DNA from: Gammaproteobacteria bacterium | Lineage (GTDB): Bacteria; Pseudomonadota; Gammaproteobacteria; GRL18 | Assembly: GCA_024511395.1 (NCBI GenBank) | Contig: JANELJ010000032.1 | Coordinates: 1 to 11,688, forward strand | DNA: 11,688 nucleotides | Direction of reading: 5' to 3' | In this document: positions 1-7,698 of the stretch, piece after piece | Layout of the letters: each line of letters starts with the position of its first letter | How positions within the stretch are numbered: position 1 is the stretch's first letter | Notes under the pieces: generated by a model | The model's database searches: none | What the model was told of the DNA's origin: nothing | What the model saw: the letters and a program-made list of their open reading frames with translations, nothing else | Translations under genes and position numbers: made by a program

Positions 1-940
1 AACAGACGGCGCCCAGTTCACTGGCATCGGATATGGCTTTCAGGCCGTTAACGGCAAACTGCAGGGCATCATCCCAGCTGGCTTCCTGCCATTGACCATT
101 CTGCTTAATCATAGGTCTGGTCAGGCGATCCGCACTGTTAATACCTTCAAAGCTGTAGCGGTCACGATCCGAAATCCAGGTATCATTGATCTCATTATTT
201 TCCCGGGCAATGACCCGCTTAATCACACCATTTTTGGTCTGGACATTAATATTAGAGCCAATGCAGTCATGGGCTACTACGAAATCATTGCTGGCCAGTT
301 CCCAGACCCGGTAGGTGAAACGAGAAACCTTGGAGGTGAGTGCGCCCACCGGACATAAATCAATAATATTACCGGACAGTTCCGAGTCGATACTTTTTTT
401 TATATAAGTGCCGATTTCCATCCAGTCGCCACGACCGGTAGCACCCATTTCACGCATACCGGCAATTTCCTGTCCAAAACGGACACAGCGGGTACAGTGA
501 ATACAACGGGTCAGTTCGGTAGCAATCAGCGGGCCGATATTTTTATCTCTAACTACCCGCTTTACTTCATGGTAATCGGATTTGTCTTTACCATACCCTA
601 CCGAAAATTCCTGTAAATCACACTCACCACCCTGATCACAAATAGGACAATCCAGCGGATGGTTAATTAACAGAAATTCCATAACGGCCTGTTGAGCCGC
701 CAAAGCTTTGGTGGATTTGGTATTCACCACCATGCCATCAGTAATCGGTGTGGCGCAGGCAGGAACAGGCTTGGGTGCTTTTTCCACTTCCACCAGACAC
801 ATACGGCAGTTAGCGGCAATAGACAGGTTTTTATGATAACAAAAACGAGGTATGGCTATATCTGCATTATCAGCTGCTTCTATCAGCATCTGACCCTGCT
901 CGGCCTGAACCTGTTTTCCGTTAATTGTAATTGTTACCAT
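1..940 (-). CDS. nuoG: NADH-quinone oxidoreductase subunit G (NuoG), N-terminal part, cut by the window edge
   Basis: NuoG is the large iron-sulfur subunit of the peripheral arm of complex I; it passes electrons from NuoF/NuoE towards NuoI and NuoB. Only the first 313 codons are inside the window, with no stop. The N-terminal ferredoxin domain has C34, C45, C48 and C62 for a [2Fe-2S] cluster. H94, C98, C101 and C107 (motif HPLDCPICDQGGEC) give the His-Cys3 [4Fe-4S] site. C146, C149, C152 and C196 (CIHCTRC and LCPVGAL) give the next [4Fe-4S] cluster. The start of the molybdopterin-oxidoreductase-like domain follows from about residue 220. The N7 ligand set CxxCxxxC of E. coli NuoG is absent: only C226 remains in HDCIGSN. 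The start MVTITINGKQ is typical; a weak GAG lies about 11 nt upstream. The gap to nuoF is 71 nt. The family call is secure. Confidence 0.96.
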   Translation of the reverse strand, partial: MVTITINGKQVQAEQGQMLIEAADNADIAIPRFCYHKNLSIAANCRMCLVEVEKAPKPVPACATPITDGMVVNTKSTKALAAQQAVMEFLLINHPLDCPICDQGGECDLQEFSVGYGKDKSDYHEVKRVVRDKNIGPLIATELTRCIHCTRCVRFGQEIAGMREMGATGRGDWMEIGTYIKKSIDSELSGNIIDLCPVGALTSKVSRFTYRVWELASNDFVVAHDCIGSNINVQTKNGVIKRVIARENNEINDTWISDRDRYSFEGINSADRLTRPMIKQNGQWQEASWDDALQFAVNGLKAISDASELGAVC

Positions 941-974
941 ATTTAAGTACTCGTTAATCTTATCTTGTTAAGTC

Positions 975-1002
975 AGCCGCTAATACTATTGTTAGCCGCT
1001 AA
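975..1002. repeat. 9-bp direct repeat in the nuoF-nuoG spacer
   Basis: AGCCGCTAA occurs at 975-983 and again at 994-1002, a 19-bp period, and these two copies take up much of the 71-nt spacer. Each copy is itself nearly palindromic (TTAGC/GCTAA around one G). It could be a leftover of a short duplication; no function is evident. Confidence 0.5.
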
Positions 1003-1011
1003 AGTTAATAA

Positions 1012-2292
1012 TTACTTACTGCCTGGTCCGACCATGCATTTTTTATGGTCAATATGATATTGAAACTCATCACGATAATGCTTGAGGAAACCTTTTACCG
1101 GCATCGATGCAGCTTCACCCAAAGCACAGATGGTACGGCCCATAATGTCACCGACCACTTTATCCAGCAGGTCCAGATCTTCCTGCCTGCCCTGCCCATG
1201 CTCTATACGATGCATCACGCGGGACAGCCAGCCGGTACCTTCACGGCAGGGCGTACACTGACCGCAGGATTCTTCGTGGTAGAAATGAGATAAACGGGCC
1301 AGAGCATTAACCATGCACATCTGATCATCCAGAATAATTACCGCACCGGAACCCAGCATGGAACCGGCTTTGGAAATGCCGTCATAATCCATGGTGACAT
1401 CCATCATTTGCTCACCGGGAATAACCGGAGATGAACTACCACCCGGGATAACGGCTTTTAATTTGTAGCCGTCTTTCATACCGCCACACATTTCCAATAA
1501 TTCTGAAAACGGGGTACCCATATTGATTTCATAGTTACCGGGCCGCTTCACATTACCGGATACTGAAAATATTTTAGTGCCACCGTTATTCTGCTTGCCC
1601 ATATCCATGAACCACTGACCGCCTTTTTCCACAATGACCGGAATGGAGGCTAAAGTTTCTGTGTTATTAATAGTGGTGGGTTTACCGTATAAACCGAAAC
1701 TGGCAGGAAACGGCGGTTTAAAACGCGGCTGACCTTTTTTACCTTCAATGGATTCCAGTAATGCGGTTTCTTCACCGCAGATATAGGCACCGCCGCCCAG
1801 ATGTGCCTGTAGATCAAAATTAAAATCGCTGCCGAATATATTTTTGCCCAGATAACCGGCTTCACGTGCTTCATTTAAGGCATTATCAAAACGGCTGAAA
1901 GGTTCCCAGAATTCACCACGTATGTAGTTGTAGCCCATATCAGCGCCAATACAATAGCCGGCAATGGCCATACCTTCAATTAACTGGTGTGGGTTATAAC
2001 GCAATATATCCCGGTCTTTACAGGTACCCGGTTCACCTTCATCTGAATTACAGACGATGTATTTCTGACCCAGTGCCTGACGGGGCATAAAGCTCCATTT
2101 CAGACCTGTCGGGAAACCCGCACCACCACGGCCTCTTAAGGCGGAAGTTTTTACTTCTTCAATAATATCTTCAGCCGGGATCTTCTCGGTCAGAATCTTT
2201 TTCAGGGATTCATAGCCACCCACACTGAGATAGGACTCCAGTGTCCAGGGTTTATCAAGATGTAATGTTCTAAAACAAACTTCGTTTGCCAT
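1012..2292 (-). CDS. nuoF: NADH-quinone oxidoreductase subunit F (NuoF), NADH- and FMN-binding
   Basis: NuoF oxidises NADH at a bound FMN and passes electrons to the [4Fe-4S] cluster N3 at the tip of the complex I peripheral arm, on the cytoplasmic side. The 426 residues fit the bacterial family. The NADH-binding glycine-rich stretch is at 54-68 ([15 protein letters not shown]). The FMN-site region includes [11 protein letters not shown] at 84-94 and [20 protein letters not shown] at 168-187. N3 ligands are C343, C346 and C349 ([12 protein letters not shown]) and C389 (TICALGE). GGAG lies 6 nt before the chosen ATG, which supports the start at 2292. It follows nuoE after 73 nt and is followed by nuoG after 71 nt. 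Complete, with no unusual features. Confidence 0.98.
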   Translation of the reverse strand: MANEVCFRTLHLDKPWTLESYLSVGGYESLKKILTEKIPAEDIIEEVKTSALRGRGGAGFPTGLKWSFMPRQALGQKYIVCNSDEGEPGTCKDRDILRYNPHQLIEGMAIAGYCIGADMGYNYIRGEFWEPFSRFDNALNEAREAGYLGKNIFGSDFNFDLQAHLGGGAYICGEETALLESIEGKKGQPRFKPPFPASFGLYGKPTTINNTETLASIPVIVEKGGQWFMDMGKQNNGGTKIFSVSGNVKRPGNYEINMGTPFSELLEMCGGMKDGYKLKAVIPGGSSSPVIPGEQMMDVTMDYDGISKAGSMLGSGAVIILDDQMCMVNALARLSHFYHEESCGQCTPCREGTGWLSRVMHRIEHGQGRQEDLDLLDKVVGDIMGRTICALGEAASMPVKGFLKHYRDEFQYHIDHKKCMVGPGSK

Positions 2293-2309
2293 TTAATACT
2301 CCGCTTGGT

Positions 2310-2326
2310 ATTGCTACTCAAGCAAT
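2310..2326. repeat. Small inverted repeat in the nuoE-nuoF spacer
   Basis: ATTGCT (2310-2315) and AGCAAT (2321-2326) form a perfect 6-bp stem with a 5-nt loop in the spacer upstream of nuoF. In nuo mRNA it would lie just before the nuoF ribosome-binding site. No T-run follows, so it is not a standard terminator; an mRNA-processing or stability element is possible. Confidence 0.4.
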
Positions 2327-2366
2327 CTGCCATTTACAATTTATTTTGTGTTTTTTGCTGCTGCTG

Positions 2367-2870
2367 TTATTTCAAGCCCGCCAGTATTTCGTCTATTTTT
2401 TTCGGGGTCAGGTTTTCATAATAGTGCTCACCAATCTGGAACATTGGCGCACCGGAACAGGCCCCCAGACATTCTACTTCTTTAAGGGTAAACTGATTAT
2501 CTTCCGTAGTTTCACCCAGTTTTATATTTAATTTATCTTCCAGATATTCAACAATTTTTCCGGAACCGCAGCTCATACAGGAAATATTGGTGCAGACACA
2601 GATCTTATGTTTACCAACTGGCTTGTGTTCATACATGGAATAAAAGGTAGCTACTTCATAGACATGAATTTTATCCATATCCAGATAGTCTGCTACCGCA
2701 TCCATTAATTCCAGGGTTAACCAGCCGCCGTTCTGCTCCTGAACAATACGCAGGGCCGCCATAACAGCTGACTGTTTCTGATCTTCCGGATACTTGGTCA
2801 ACCAGTGATCGATATCCTGCTTCGATTCGGCATTAATTAAATCGCTCGGAGCCTGAGTTGTTTGAGACAT
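2367..2870 (-). CDS. nuoE: NADH-quinone oxidoreductase subunit E (NuoE), 24 kDa [2Fe-2S] subunit
   Basis: NuoE is a thioredoxin-like subunit beside NuoF that binds the [2Fe-2S] cluster N1a of complex I. The 167 residues match the family length. Cluster ligands are C93 and C98 (in CVCTNISC) and C134 and C138 (in ECLGACSGAP). The helical N-terminal part carries the usual EVATFYSMY segment at 72-80. The ATG overlaps the nuoD stop by one base (TAATG at the junction), which points to translational coupling and fixes the start. The stop is TAA. Complete and canonical. Confidence 0.98.
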   Translation of the reverse strand: MSQTTQAPSDLINAESKQDIDHWLTKYPEDQKQSAVMAALRIVQEQNGGWLTLELMDAVADYLDMDKIHVYEVATFYSMYEHKPVGKHKICVCTNISCMSCGSGKIVEYLEDKLNIKLGETTEDNQFTLKEVECLGACSGAPMFQIGEHYYENLTPKKIDEILAGLK

Positions 2871-4123
2871 TATCGGTCAATCTCCCCAAATACAATATCC
2901 AGTGTACCAATTACAGTGACCACGTCTGCCAGCATATGCCCCTTAACCAGGAAGTCCATAGCTGAAAGGTGTGCAAAACCCGGAGCTCTGATTTTTAAAC
3001 GATACGGTTTATTAGCGCCATCAGACACAATATAAGTACCAAATTCACCCTTAGGGTGTTCTACAGCACAATAAGCTTCCCCTTCGGGAACCATATAACC
3101 TTCAGTAAAGTGCTTGAAGTGATGGATTAAACCTTCCATATCCTGTTTCATATCTATGCGTTCGGGCATGGTCAGTTTATGATCTTCATTCATAACCGGA
3201 CCGGGATTGTTCTGTAACCAGTCAATACACTGGCTGATAATACGATTGGACTGGCGCATTTCTTCCACCCTGACTACATAACGGTCATAGCAGTCGCCAT
3301 TGGTGCCGACAGGAATATCAAAATCCAGTTTGTCGTACACTTCATAAGGTTCCATTTTGCGTAAATCCCAAGCTACACCGGATGCCCGCAACATGGGGCC
3401 GGTCATGCTCAGATCTTTAGCCTGTTCTTCTGTTAAACAACCGATATCAACGGTTCTCTGTTTCCAGATACGGTTATTGGTTAACAGGATTTCATACTCA
3501 TCCACATAAGCTTCAAAGCGTTCGGTAAAATCTTTTAGAAAATCCAGTAAGGAGCCCTGACGATTTTTGTTCATTTCGTCCACTTCTTTCTGGTTATGCC
3601 ATTGAGAAGCTTCATACTGCGGCATACTGTCAGGCAGATCCCGATAGACACCGCCGGGACGATAGTAAGAGGCATGCATACGGGCACCGGATACGGCCTC
3701 ATAAGTATCCATTAAATCTTCCCTTTCCCGGAAACAGTACAGGAACATGGTCATAGCACCCACATCCAGGGCATGGGTTCCCAGCCACATCAGGTGATTC
3801 AGAATACGGGTAATTTCATCAAACATCACGCGGATATACTGAGCACGTTCCGGCACTTCGATATCCAGCAGTTTTTCAATAGTCATGCAATAGGCGTGTT
3901 CATTACACATCATGGATACGTAGTCGAGACGATCCATATAACCTACACTCTGATTATAAATGCGGCTTTCCGCCAGTTTTTCAGTGCCGCGATGCAGCAG
4001 ACCGACATGAGGATCAGCTCTTTGAATGACTTCCCCGTCCAGTTCCAGCACCAGACGTAATACCCCGTGTGCAGCAGGGTGCTGAGGGCCAAAGTTAAGG
4101 GTATAGTTCTGAATTTCTGACAT
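2870..4123 (-). CDS. nuoD: NADH-quinone oxidoreductase subunit D (NuoD), 49 kDa subunit
   Basis: NuoD with NuoB forms the quinone-binding chamber of complex I, where electrons from cluster N2 reduce ubiquinone. The 417 residues match stand-alone NuoD, not the fused NuoCD of E. coli. The N-terminal signature [14 protein letters not shown] at 11-24 contains H19. RLDYVSMM at 65-72 contains Y68, which lies 49 residues after H19, as in the His/Tyr quinone-site pair known from other complex I structures (assignment by motif and spacing). The C-terminus ends in FGEIDR, usual for the family. Its ATG overlaps the nuoC stop (TAATG) and its stop overlaps the nuoE start in the same way, so nuoC-D-E are probably translationally coupled. 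Confidence 0.98.
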   Translation of the reverse strand: MSEIQNYTLNFGPQHPAAHGVLRLVLELDGEVIQRADPHVGLLHRGTEKLAESRIYNQSVGYMDRLDYVSMMCNEHAYCMTIEKLLDIEVPERAQYIRVMFDEITRILNHLMWLGTHALDVGAMTMFLYCFREREDLMDTYEAVSGARMHASYYRPGGVYRDLPDSMPQYEASQWHNQKEVDEMNKNRQGSLLDFLKDFTERFEAYVDEYEILLTNNRIWKQRTVDIGCLTEEQAKDLSMTGPMLRASGVAWDLRKMEPYEVYDKLDFDIPVGTNGDCYDRYVVRVEEMRQSNRIISQCIDWLQNNPGPVMNEDHKLTMPERIDMKQDMEGLIHHFKHFTEGYMVPEGEAYCAVEHPKGEFGTYIVSDGANKPYRLKIRAPGFAHLSAMDFLVKGHMLADVVTVIGTLDIVFGEIDR

Positions 4124-4794
4124 TAGGCTTTATCCCCGCTTTCATTGGCTGCGGTATTTTTGGCATCGGCGGCTTCCTGGGCCATGGCCGCCAGTTCCCG
4201 TTCTGCATAACGGTTGTCATGCCTGATCACTCTTGGAATATTAACCCGTTCTTCGATACTTACAGGTTCATAGATAACCCGTTGTTTATTAGCGTCATAA
4301 CGCATTTCAACCTGCCCGACTAATGGGAAGTCCTTACGTAAGGGATGACCAATAAAACCGTAATCGGTCAGAATACGACGCAAATCCGGGTGGCCGGTAT
4401 AAAGAATACCAAACAGGTCAAAAGCTTCACGTTCAAACCAGTTGGCGCCATTCCATAGACCCACTACGGAATCTACCACCGGGAAGTCACTGTCCAGCCA
4501 GGTACGAATGCGAATACGATGATTATTTGTTACGGATAATAAATGGTAAACCGAGGCATAGCGGGTCTGACAGGCCATTGAACCTTCATAGCTACTATAA
4601 TCCACTCCGCAGATATCAATAACCGTATCAAAGGCCAGTTCCGGATCGGCTTTTAAAGTTTCACAAACGGCAATGAGATTCTCTTTGCTGACTTCAATGG
4701 TGAGTTCACCATGAGCAACTGTAGCTGAAACACTCTCAATAGAGGCCAGTTTGGCAGTTACTTTTTCAGACAGTTCAGAATAATATTGAGACAT
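4123..4794 (-). CDS. nuoC: NADH-quinone oxidoreductase subunit C (NuoC), 30 kDa subunit
   Basis: NuoC is a cofactor-free structural subunit that packs against NuoD and NuoB in the connecting part of complex I. The 30 kDa-subunit signature is clear: [10 protein letters not shown] at 121-130, [13 protein letters not shown] at 135-147, then [12 protein letters not shown] at 149-160. Its 223 residues are near the normal length. The C-terminal tail from about 200 is alanine-rich and hydrophilic ([18 protein letters not shown]) and looks like a poorly conserved extension. The upstream sequence offers only a weak purine-rich ribosome-binding site. A 69-nt spacer separates it from nuoB, the largest gap within nuoA-E. 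Confidence 0.97.
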   Translation of the reverse strand: MSQYYSELSEKVTAKLASIESVSATVAHGELTIEVSKENLIAVCETLKADPELAFDTVIDICGVDYSSYEGSMACQTRYASVYHLLSVTNNHRIRIRTWLDSDFPVVDSVVGLWNGANWFEREAFDLFGILYTGHPDLRRILTDYGFIGHPLRKDFPLVGQVEMRYDANKQRVIYEPVSIEERVNIPRVIRHDNRYAERELAAMAQEAADAKNTAANESGDKA

Positions 4795-4863
4795 TCAGTA
4801 TTTCTCTACTTAACTTATATTAGCTATTGACGTATTGGGTATTAACGTATGTTTTATTTCTGC

Positions 4864-5340
4864 CTAACGGGCAATGGTATTGGTACGTTTAATCTTGTTC
4901 TGCAGCTGGATAATACCGTACAGCAGAGCTTCTGCTGTGGGCGGACAACCCGGCACATAAATATCCACAGGGACAACCCGGTCACAGCCTCGTACCACGG
5001 AATAGGAATAGTGGTAATAACCACCACCATTGGCACAGGAGCCCATGGAAATCACCCAGCGGGGTTCAGCCATCTGGTCATACACCTTACGCAGGGCAGG
5101 CGCCATTTTATTCACCAGAGTACCGGCTACAATCATCACATCCGATTGCCGGGGACTGGGGCGAAACACAATACCAAAACGGTCCAGGTCATAACGGGAA
5201 GCACCAGCCTGCATCATTTCTACCGCGCAACAGGCCAGCCCAAAGGTCATTGGCCACATGGAGCCGGTTCTGGCCCAGTTAATCATTTTATCCGCAGTGG
5301 TGGTGATCAGGCCTTCTTCAAGTATTCCTTCTATTCCCAT
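4864..5340 (-). CDS. nuoB: NADH-quinone oxidoreductase subunit B (NuoB), PSST subunit
   Basis: NuoB holds the terminal [4Fe-4S] cluster N2, which reduces quinone at the interface with NuoD. Cluster ligands are the tandem C37-C38 ([10 protein letters not shown]), C102 (GSCANGGG) and C132 ([11 protein letters not shown]). The 158 residues match the family. The ATG lies inside the last codons of nuoA (10-nt overlap), with AAGG about 10 nt upstream in the nuoA reading frame; this supports the start and suggests coupled translation. The stop is TAG. Confidence 0.98.
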   Translation of the reverse strand: MGIEGILEEGLITTTADKMINWARTGSMWPMTFGLACCAVEMMQAGASRYDLDRFGIVFRPSPRQSDVMIVAGTLVNKMAPALRKVYDQMAEPRWVISMGSCANGGGYYHYSYSVVRGCDRVVPVDIYVPGCPPTAEALLYGIIQLQNKIKRTNTIAR

Positions 5341-5687
5341 TCAAGCGCACCTTTTTTCCATTCGTAAATAAAACCGACCACTAATAAACCCAGGAAAATA
5401 GCCATAGCGACCAGTCCAAAGGTACCGATGCTGTCCAGCACCACAGCCCAGGGAAACAGGAATGCAATTTCCAGATCAAAGATAATAAACAGGATGGCAA
5501 CCAAGTAGTAACGAACGTCAAACTTCATTCGGGAATCTTCAAATGCCTCGAAGCCGCATTCGTAAGGGGAATTTTTTTCTCGATCAGGTCTGTGTGGAGA
5601 CAGGATCAGACCTGCTGCTGTCATACCGATTCCAACCAGAAGACCCACTCCCATAAAAATCAGTACGGGAAGGTAGTTTTCAAGCAT
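5331..5687 (-). CDS. nuoA: NADH-quinone oxidoreductase subunit A (NuoA), membrane subunit
   Basis: NuoA is a small inner-membrane subunit of complex I at the junction of the membrane and peripheral arms. The protein has 118 residues with three hydrophobic segments at about 5-29, 60-80 and 88-108. The conserved cytoplasmic/hinge loop contains YECGFE at 42-47, and [11 protein letters not shown] at 70-80 has the conserved acidic residues of the second helix. I start it at 5687 ([11 protein letters not shown]) and not at the in-frame ATG at 5717: AAGGAG sits 7 nt before 5687, and the 10 extra residues ([10 protein letters not shown]) do not resemble NuoA. It is the first gene of the nuo operon and overlaps nuoB by 10 nt. 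The stop is TAG. Confidence 0.97.
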   Translation of the reverse strand: MLENYLPVLIFMGVGLLVGIGMTAAGLILSPHRPDREKNSPYECGFEAFEDSRMKFDVRYYLVAILFIIFDLEIAFLFPWAVVLDSIGTFGLVAMAIFLGLLVVGFIYEWKKGALEWE

Positions 5688-5764
5688 ATTAGCGCTCCTT
5701 ACATAATCTGGCCGCAATTTAATTTAGCCAGACACTAATATTGTTTATGAATTATTACGTCATT

Positions 5765-5804
5765 TAAGTGCAAGCTTAAGGACTGTTTCAATAACTGGCA
5801 CTTA
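5765..5804. repeat. Inverted repeat in the nuoA leader
   Basis: TAAGTGC (5765-5771) and GCACTTA (5798-5804) are perfectly complementary 7-bp arms with a 26-nt loop. On the plus strand a run of seven T follows almost directly, so the layout resembles an intrinsic terminator for counter-transcripts entering from the nuo side. In the nuo mRNA it would be a leader stem about 80-120 nt before the nuoA start. The long loop makes either role uncertain. Confidence 0.35.
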
Positions 5805-5950
5805 GTTTTTTTATATCTATTTGAAACGTATTGGTTTTTGACTCTTTGTTTGCAACTTACAGGTAACTTGTCTGTAACACGTCTGGTACTTTTAAAAACG
5901 ATACCGCAAATCTTGAATGAGTAACACTTTAAACCAAATCTAAACGTATT

Positions 5951-5973
5951 AAAAGCCTTTTTAACCGGCTTTT
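5951..5973. terminator. Possible bidirectional terminator or attenuator in the nuo leader
   Basis: AAAAGCC (5951-5957) and GGCTTTT (5967-5973) form a perfect 7-bp stem with a 9-nt loop, A-rich on one side and T-rich on the other, as in bidirectional intrinsic terminators. Only three G-C pairs stabilise it. On the plus strand another T5 follows (5976-5982 region); on the minus strand the only U-run is in the stem. It lies between the FNR-type box and nuoA, so it could attenuate a transcript starting near that box. Confidence 0.35.
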
Positions 5974-6035
5974 ACGCTTTTTATATGCCGCATATCAGGA
6001 AGGTTTGACGGGAGCTATAGAAGTATTTGCTAACT

Positions 6036-6053
6036 TATTGATAGATATCAATA
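6036..6053. promoter_or_regulatory. Perfect FNR/ANR-type box upstream of nuoA
   Basis: The 18-bp palindrome TATTGATAGATATCAATA contains TTGAT-AGAT-ATCAA (6038-6051), an exact match to the FNR/ANR consensus TTGAT-N4-ATCAA, with one more symmetric bp pair beyond each half-site. It sits in the nuoA leader, and FNR-family control of nuo is known in gammaproteobacteria. In the nuo direction a TATAGC hexamer (6019-6014) starts 18 nt after the box. That is closer than the about 22 nt usual for an activated promoter with a site at -41.5, so repression, another start site or another arrangement is possible. Confidence 0.65.
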
Positions 6054-6087
6054 GGAACGAAATACTGATCCCATAAACCCCTCCCAT

Positions 6088-6133
6088 TGTACTAAAACAA
6101 AGTGCAGTTAAATAAAGTGTACTAAAATCAAGT
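6088..6133. repeat. 10-bp direct repeat with 30-bp period
   Basis: TGTACTAAAA occurs at 6088-6097 and 6118-6127, and similarity continues (ACAAAGT versus TCAAGT). The copies are 30 bp apart, close to three helical turns, and lie 35-65 bp upstream (in the nuo direction) of the FNR-type palindrome. They could be binding sites for a second regulator on the same DNA face, or a small tandem duplication. Confidence 0.45.
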
Positions 6134-6160
6134 TCTGTATAAGCTCGGCCTGAAACAGAA

Positions 6161-6183
6161 AATTCAGGGATTAAACCTGAATT
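6161..6183 (-). terminator. Likely intrinsic terminator after tRNA-Leu
   Basis: AATTCAGG and CCTGAATT make a perfect 8-bp stem with a 7-nt loop (6169-6175). On the minus strand it is followed at once by TTCTGTTT, a T-rich tail. It lies about 50 nt after the tRNA 3' end and probably ends the glmM-tpiA-secG-tRNA transcript, separating it from nuo. Confidence 0.45.
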
Positions 6184-6208
6184 AATCAGTTTAGGCTAAA
6201 AGTTCGCA

Positions 6209-6230
6209 TTCAGGTTTATAACTACCTGAA
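6209..6230 (-). terminator. Hairpin directly 3' of tRNA-Leu
   Basis: TTCAGGT (6209-6215) and ACCTGAA (6224-6230) pair over 7 bp with an 8-nt loop. The stem begins three bases after the CCA end. On the minus strand the following sequence is TGCGAACTTTT, a poor U-run, so this may be a tRNA 3'-trailer processing structure rather than the terminator itself. Confidence 0.35.
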
Positions 6231-6233
6231 ATT

Positions 6234-6318
6234 TGGTGCCGATGGCCGGAATCGAACCGGCACGGCTTGCGCCACTACCCCCTCAAGATAGCGTGTCTAC
6301 CAATTCCACCACATCGGC
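6234..6318 (-). tRNA. tRNA-Leu, anticodon GAG
   Basis: An 85-nt class II tRNA. The acceptor arms GCCGATG and CATCGGC pair perfectly, followed by discriminator A and an encoded CCA (6234-6236). The anticodon stem CTATC/GGTAG (one T-G pair) closes the loop TTGAGGG, giving anticodon GAG at 6284-6282, which reads leucine CUC and CUU. A long variable arm (GGCGCAAGCC) and the T arm GCCGG-TTCGATT-CCGGC fit tRNA-Leu. It lies 37 nt after secG, so it is probably co-transcribed with secG and released by processing. Confidence 0.97.
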
Positions 6319-6355
6319 GAACTCAGTTTTTATTTTATCGGTTATTATTATCTTT

Positions 6356-6736
6356 TTATTGTGCAGGTACCGGTATAGCCGGCTTGTCTGTAGTTTCTGC
6401 CGGAGCACTTTCAGTAACAGGCATGGCAGGCTTGTCTTCAGCTTCAATTTGCTGCACTTGGTTGGATACTTCAACAGATTCAGCTTTCTGTTCTGAAATT
6501 TTGCCAGACAGGAACGATAAAAACAGGCTGGTAATAAAGAAAATCGTGGCCAGAATCGCTGTGGTTTTGGTCATAAAGTTACCAGAACCCTGGCTGCCAA
6601 ATACTGTTGCAGAAGCACCACCGCCTCCGCCGCCAAAAGCAGCACCGGCATCGGCACCCTTACCCTGCTGGATAAGAATTAAACCGATAAGTGTAATAGC
6701 AACAATAATATGAATTGCCAGAATAACTGTTTGCAT
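6356..6736 (-). CDS. secG: Preprotein translocase subunit SecG
   Basis: SecG is the small non-essential subunit of the SecYEG translocon in the inner membrane, assisting SecA-driven export. The 126 residues contain two hydrophobic helices at about 3-22 and 57-76. Between them is the conserved glycine-rich loop: LIQQGKGADAGAAFG from 21, a run of six glycines, then GASATVFGSQGSGNFMTK at 40-57. The tail from about 80 is acidic and proline/alanine-rich, somewhat longer than in E. coli (110 residues in total there). It lies 46 nt after tpiA and 37 nt before tRNA-Leu, the usual gammaproteobacterial order. A GAG lies 7-8 nt before the start. Confidence 0.95.
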   Translation of the reverse strand: MQTVILAIHIIVAITLIGLILIQQGKGADAGAAFGGGGGGASATVFGSQGSGNFMTKTTAILATIFFITSLFLSFLSGKISEQKAESVEVSNQVQQIEAEDKPAMPVTESAPAETTDKPAIPVPAQ

Positions 6737-6782
6737 GTTTTTTCTCGTTACTTGTTTATTAAAACTTACTATAAGACTCTAA

Positions 6783-7535
6783 TTATTGACCTGCTGCACA
6801 AACCGCCAGGAAGTCATCGGCTTTCAAAGATGCGCCACCAATCAGACCACCATCAATGTCACCCTGACCCATTAATTCTTTGGCATTACCGGGGTTCATA
6901 CTGCCGCCGTATAAAATCTGTACTTTTTCAGCAATATCAGCATTACATTTGGCCAAATGAGCGCGGATAAAAGCATGTACCGCCTGGGCCTGCTCAGGTG
7001 AAGCCGTTTTACCGGTACCGATGGCCCAGACAGGTTCATAAGCAATGACTGAACCTCCAAAAGCATTATCACCATGAGCGGCAAAGACCGCATCAATCTG
7101 GCGGGCACAGACTTCTTCAGTAATATCCTGTTCACGTTCTTCCAAGGTTTCACCAATACAGAAAATCGGGATCAGACCGGCATTTTTAACCACGCCGAAC
7201 TTTTTAGCGACGATTTCGTCTGTTTCACCATACAAGGTACGACGTTCAGAGTGACCGACAATGGCATATTTACAGCCAAAGTCCTTAATCATTTCAACGG
7301 AAGTTTCACCGGTAAAAGCACCCTTAAGTTCAGTGCTGGCATCCTGTGAACCGACAGCCACATTAGTACCCTCGGTAACAGCGACAACATCGGCAATAAA
7401 TATAAAGGGAGGACAGACCGCAATATCAACACCATTGATGGCTTTAGCACCGTCGACAACACCGTTGATTAATTCTTTAACGCTCGCACGCGAGCCGTTC
7501 ATTTTCCAGTTACCAGCGACTAATGGGGTACGCAT
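6783..7535 (-). CDS. tpiA: Triosephosphate isomerase
   Basis: This cytoplasmic enzyme interconverts dihydroxyacetone phosphate and glyceraldehyde 3-phosphate in glycolysis and gluconeogenesis. The 250 residues form one TIM barrel. Catalytic residues are visible: N9 and K11 (GNWKMNG), H95 (IVGHSERR) and E167 (AYEPVWAIGTGKTA, which also includes the mobile loop 6). The phosphate-binding YGGSMNPGNA is at 209-218 and GGLIGGASL at 229-237. A strong ribosome-binding site, AAGGAAGG, ends about 10 nt before the ATG. It follows glmM after 163 nt and may have its own promoter in that gap, although I see no convincing -35/-10 pair there. Confidence 0.98.
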   Translation of the reverse strand: MRTPLVAGNWKMNGSRASVKELINGVVDGAKAINGVDIAVCPPFIFIADVVAVTEGTNVAVGSQDASTELKGAFTGETSVEMIKDFGCKYAIVGHSERRTLYGETDEIVAKKFGVVKNAGLIPIFCIGETLEEREQDITEEVCARQIDAVFAAHGDNAFGGSVIAYEPVWAIGTGKTASPEQAQAVHAFIRAHLAKCNADIAEKVQILYGGSMNPGNAKELMGQGDIDGGLIGGASLKADDFLAVCAAGQ

Positions 7536-7698
7536 TGTTTATTTACCTTCCTTTTATATATATTTAGATTACCACCACTGGCTTTTATTATCAGGCCAGC
7601 GGCTTCTTATCCAGCGCGAAATGATACCTTTACTGCCCTGATAAATCAAATATTATAGGGATATATGGCGGTATTTCTGTGCTTTTTTAACCAGCTTT

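Larger units (their letters stand above)
6149..6230. repeat. Five alternating CCTGAA/TTCAGG arms downstream of tRNA-Leu
   Basis: Five copies of a 6-mer alternate in orientation: CCTGAA at 6149-6154, TTCAGG at 6163-6168, CCTGAA at 6176-6181, TTCAGG at 6209-6214 and CCTGAA at 6225-6230. Neighbouring copies can pair, giving mutually exclusive stems. Two pairs extend further: AATTCAGG/CCTGAATT (8 bp) and TTCAGGT/ACCTGAA (7 bp). The array starts 3 bp after the tRNA CCA end in the direction of transcription. Confidence 0.6.
5688..6233. other. 546-bp gene-free leader between tRNA-Leu and nuoA
   Basis: I find no credible gene here on either strand. It is AT-rich and holds, in nuo transcription order: the alternating CCTGAA/TTCAGG stems just after the tRNA, a 10-bp direct repeat, an FNR-type palindrome, a terminator-like stem at 5951-5973, TTACAG/CTGTAA (5857-5862 and 5872-5877) and TAAGTGC/GCACTTA (5765-5771 and 5798-5804). 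A TATAAA hexamer on the minus strand at 5815-5810 could be a -10 element, but I see no good -35 at normal spacing. The nuo promoter must lie in this stretch if nuo is not transcribed from the upstream genes. Confidence 0.75.

Noticed and set aside
92..946. Plus-strand open frames over nuoG (92-358 and 692-946)
   Set aside because: They are antisense to clear NuoG coding sequence, show no recognisable family features, and have no supporting context.
4849..5367. 172-codon plus-strand frame across nuoB
   Set aside because: It is the antisense shadow of nuoB, whose four cluster ligands and start context are secure. The long frame follows from codon bias of the real gene.
5688..5717. nuoA starting at the upstream in-frame ATG (5717)
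   Set aside because: The AAGGAG ribosome-binding site lies inside the proposed extension and is correctly spaced for the ATG at 5687; the extra residues are not NuoA-like.
6234..6318. tRNA-Leu as an integration site for a mobile element
   Set aside because: No integrase gene and no repeated tRNA 3' end is visible nearby; the flanks are the usual secG and nuoA.
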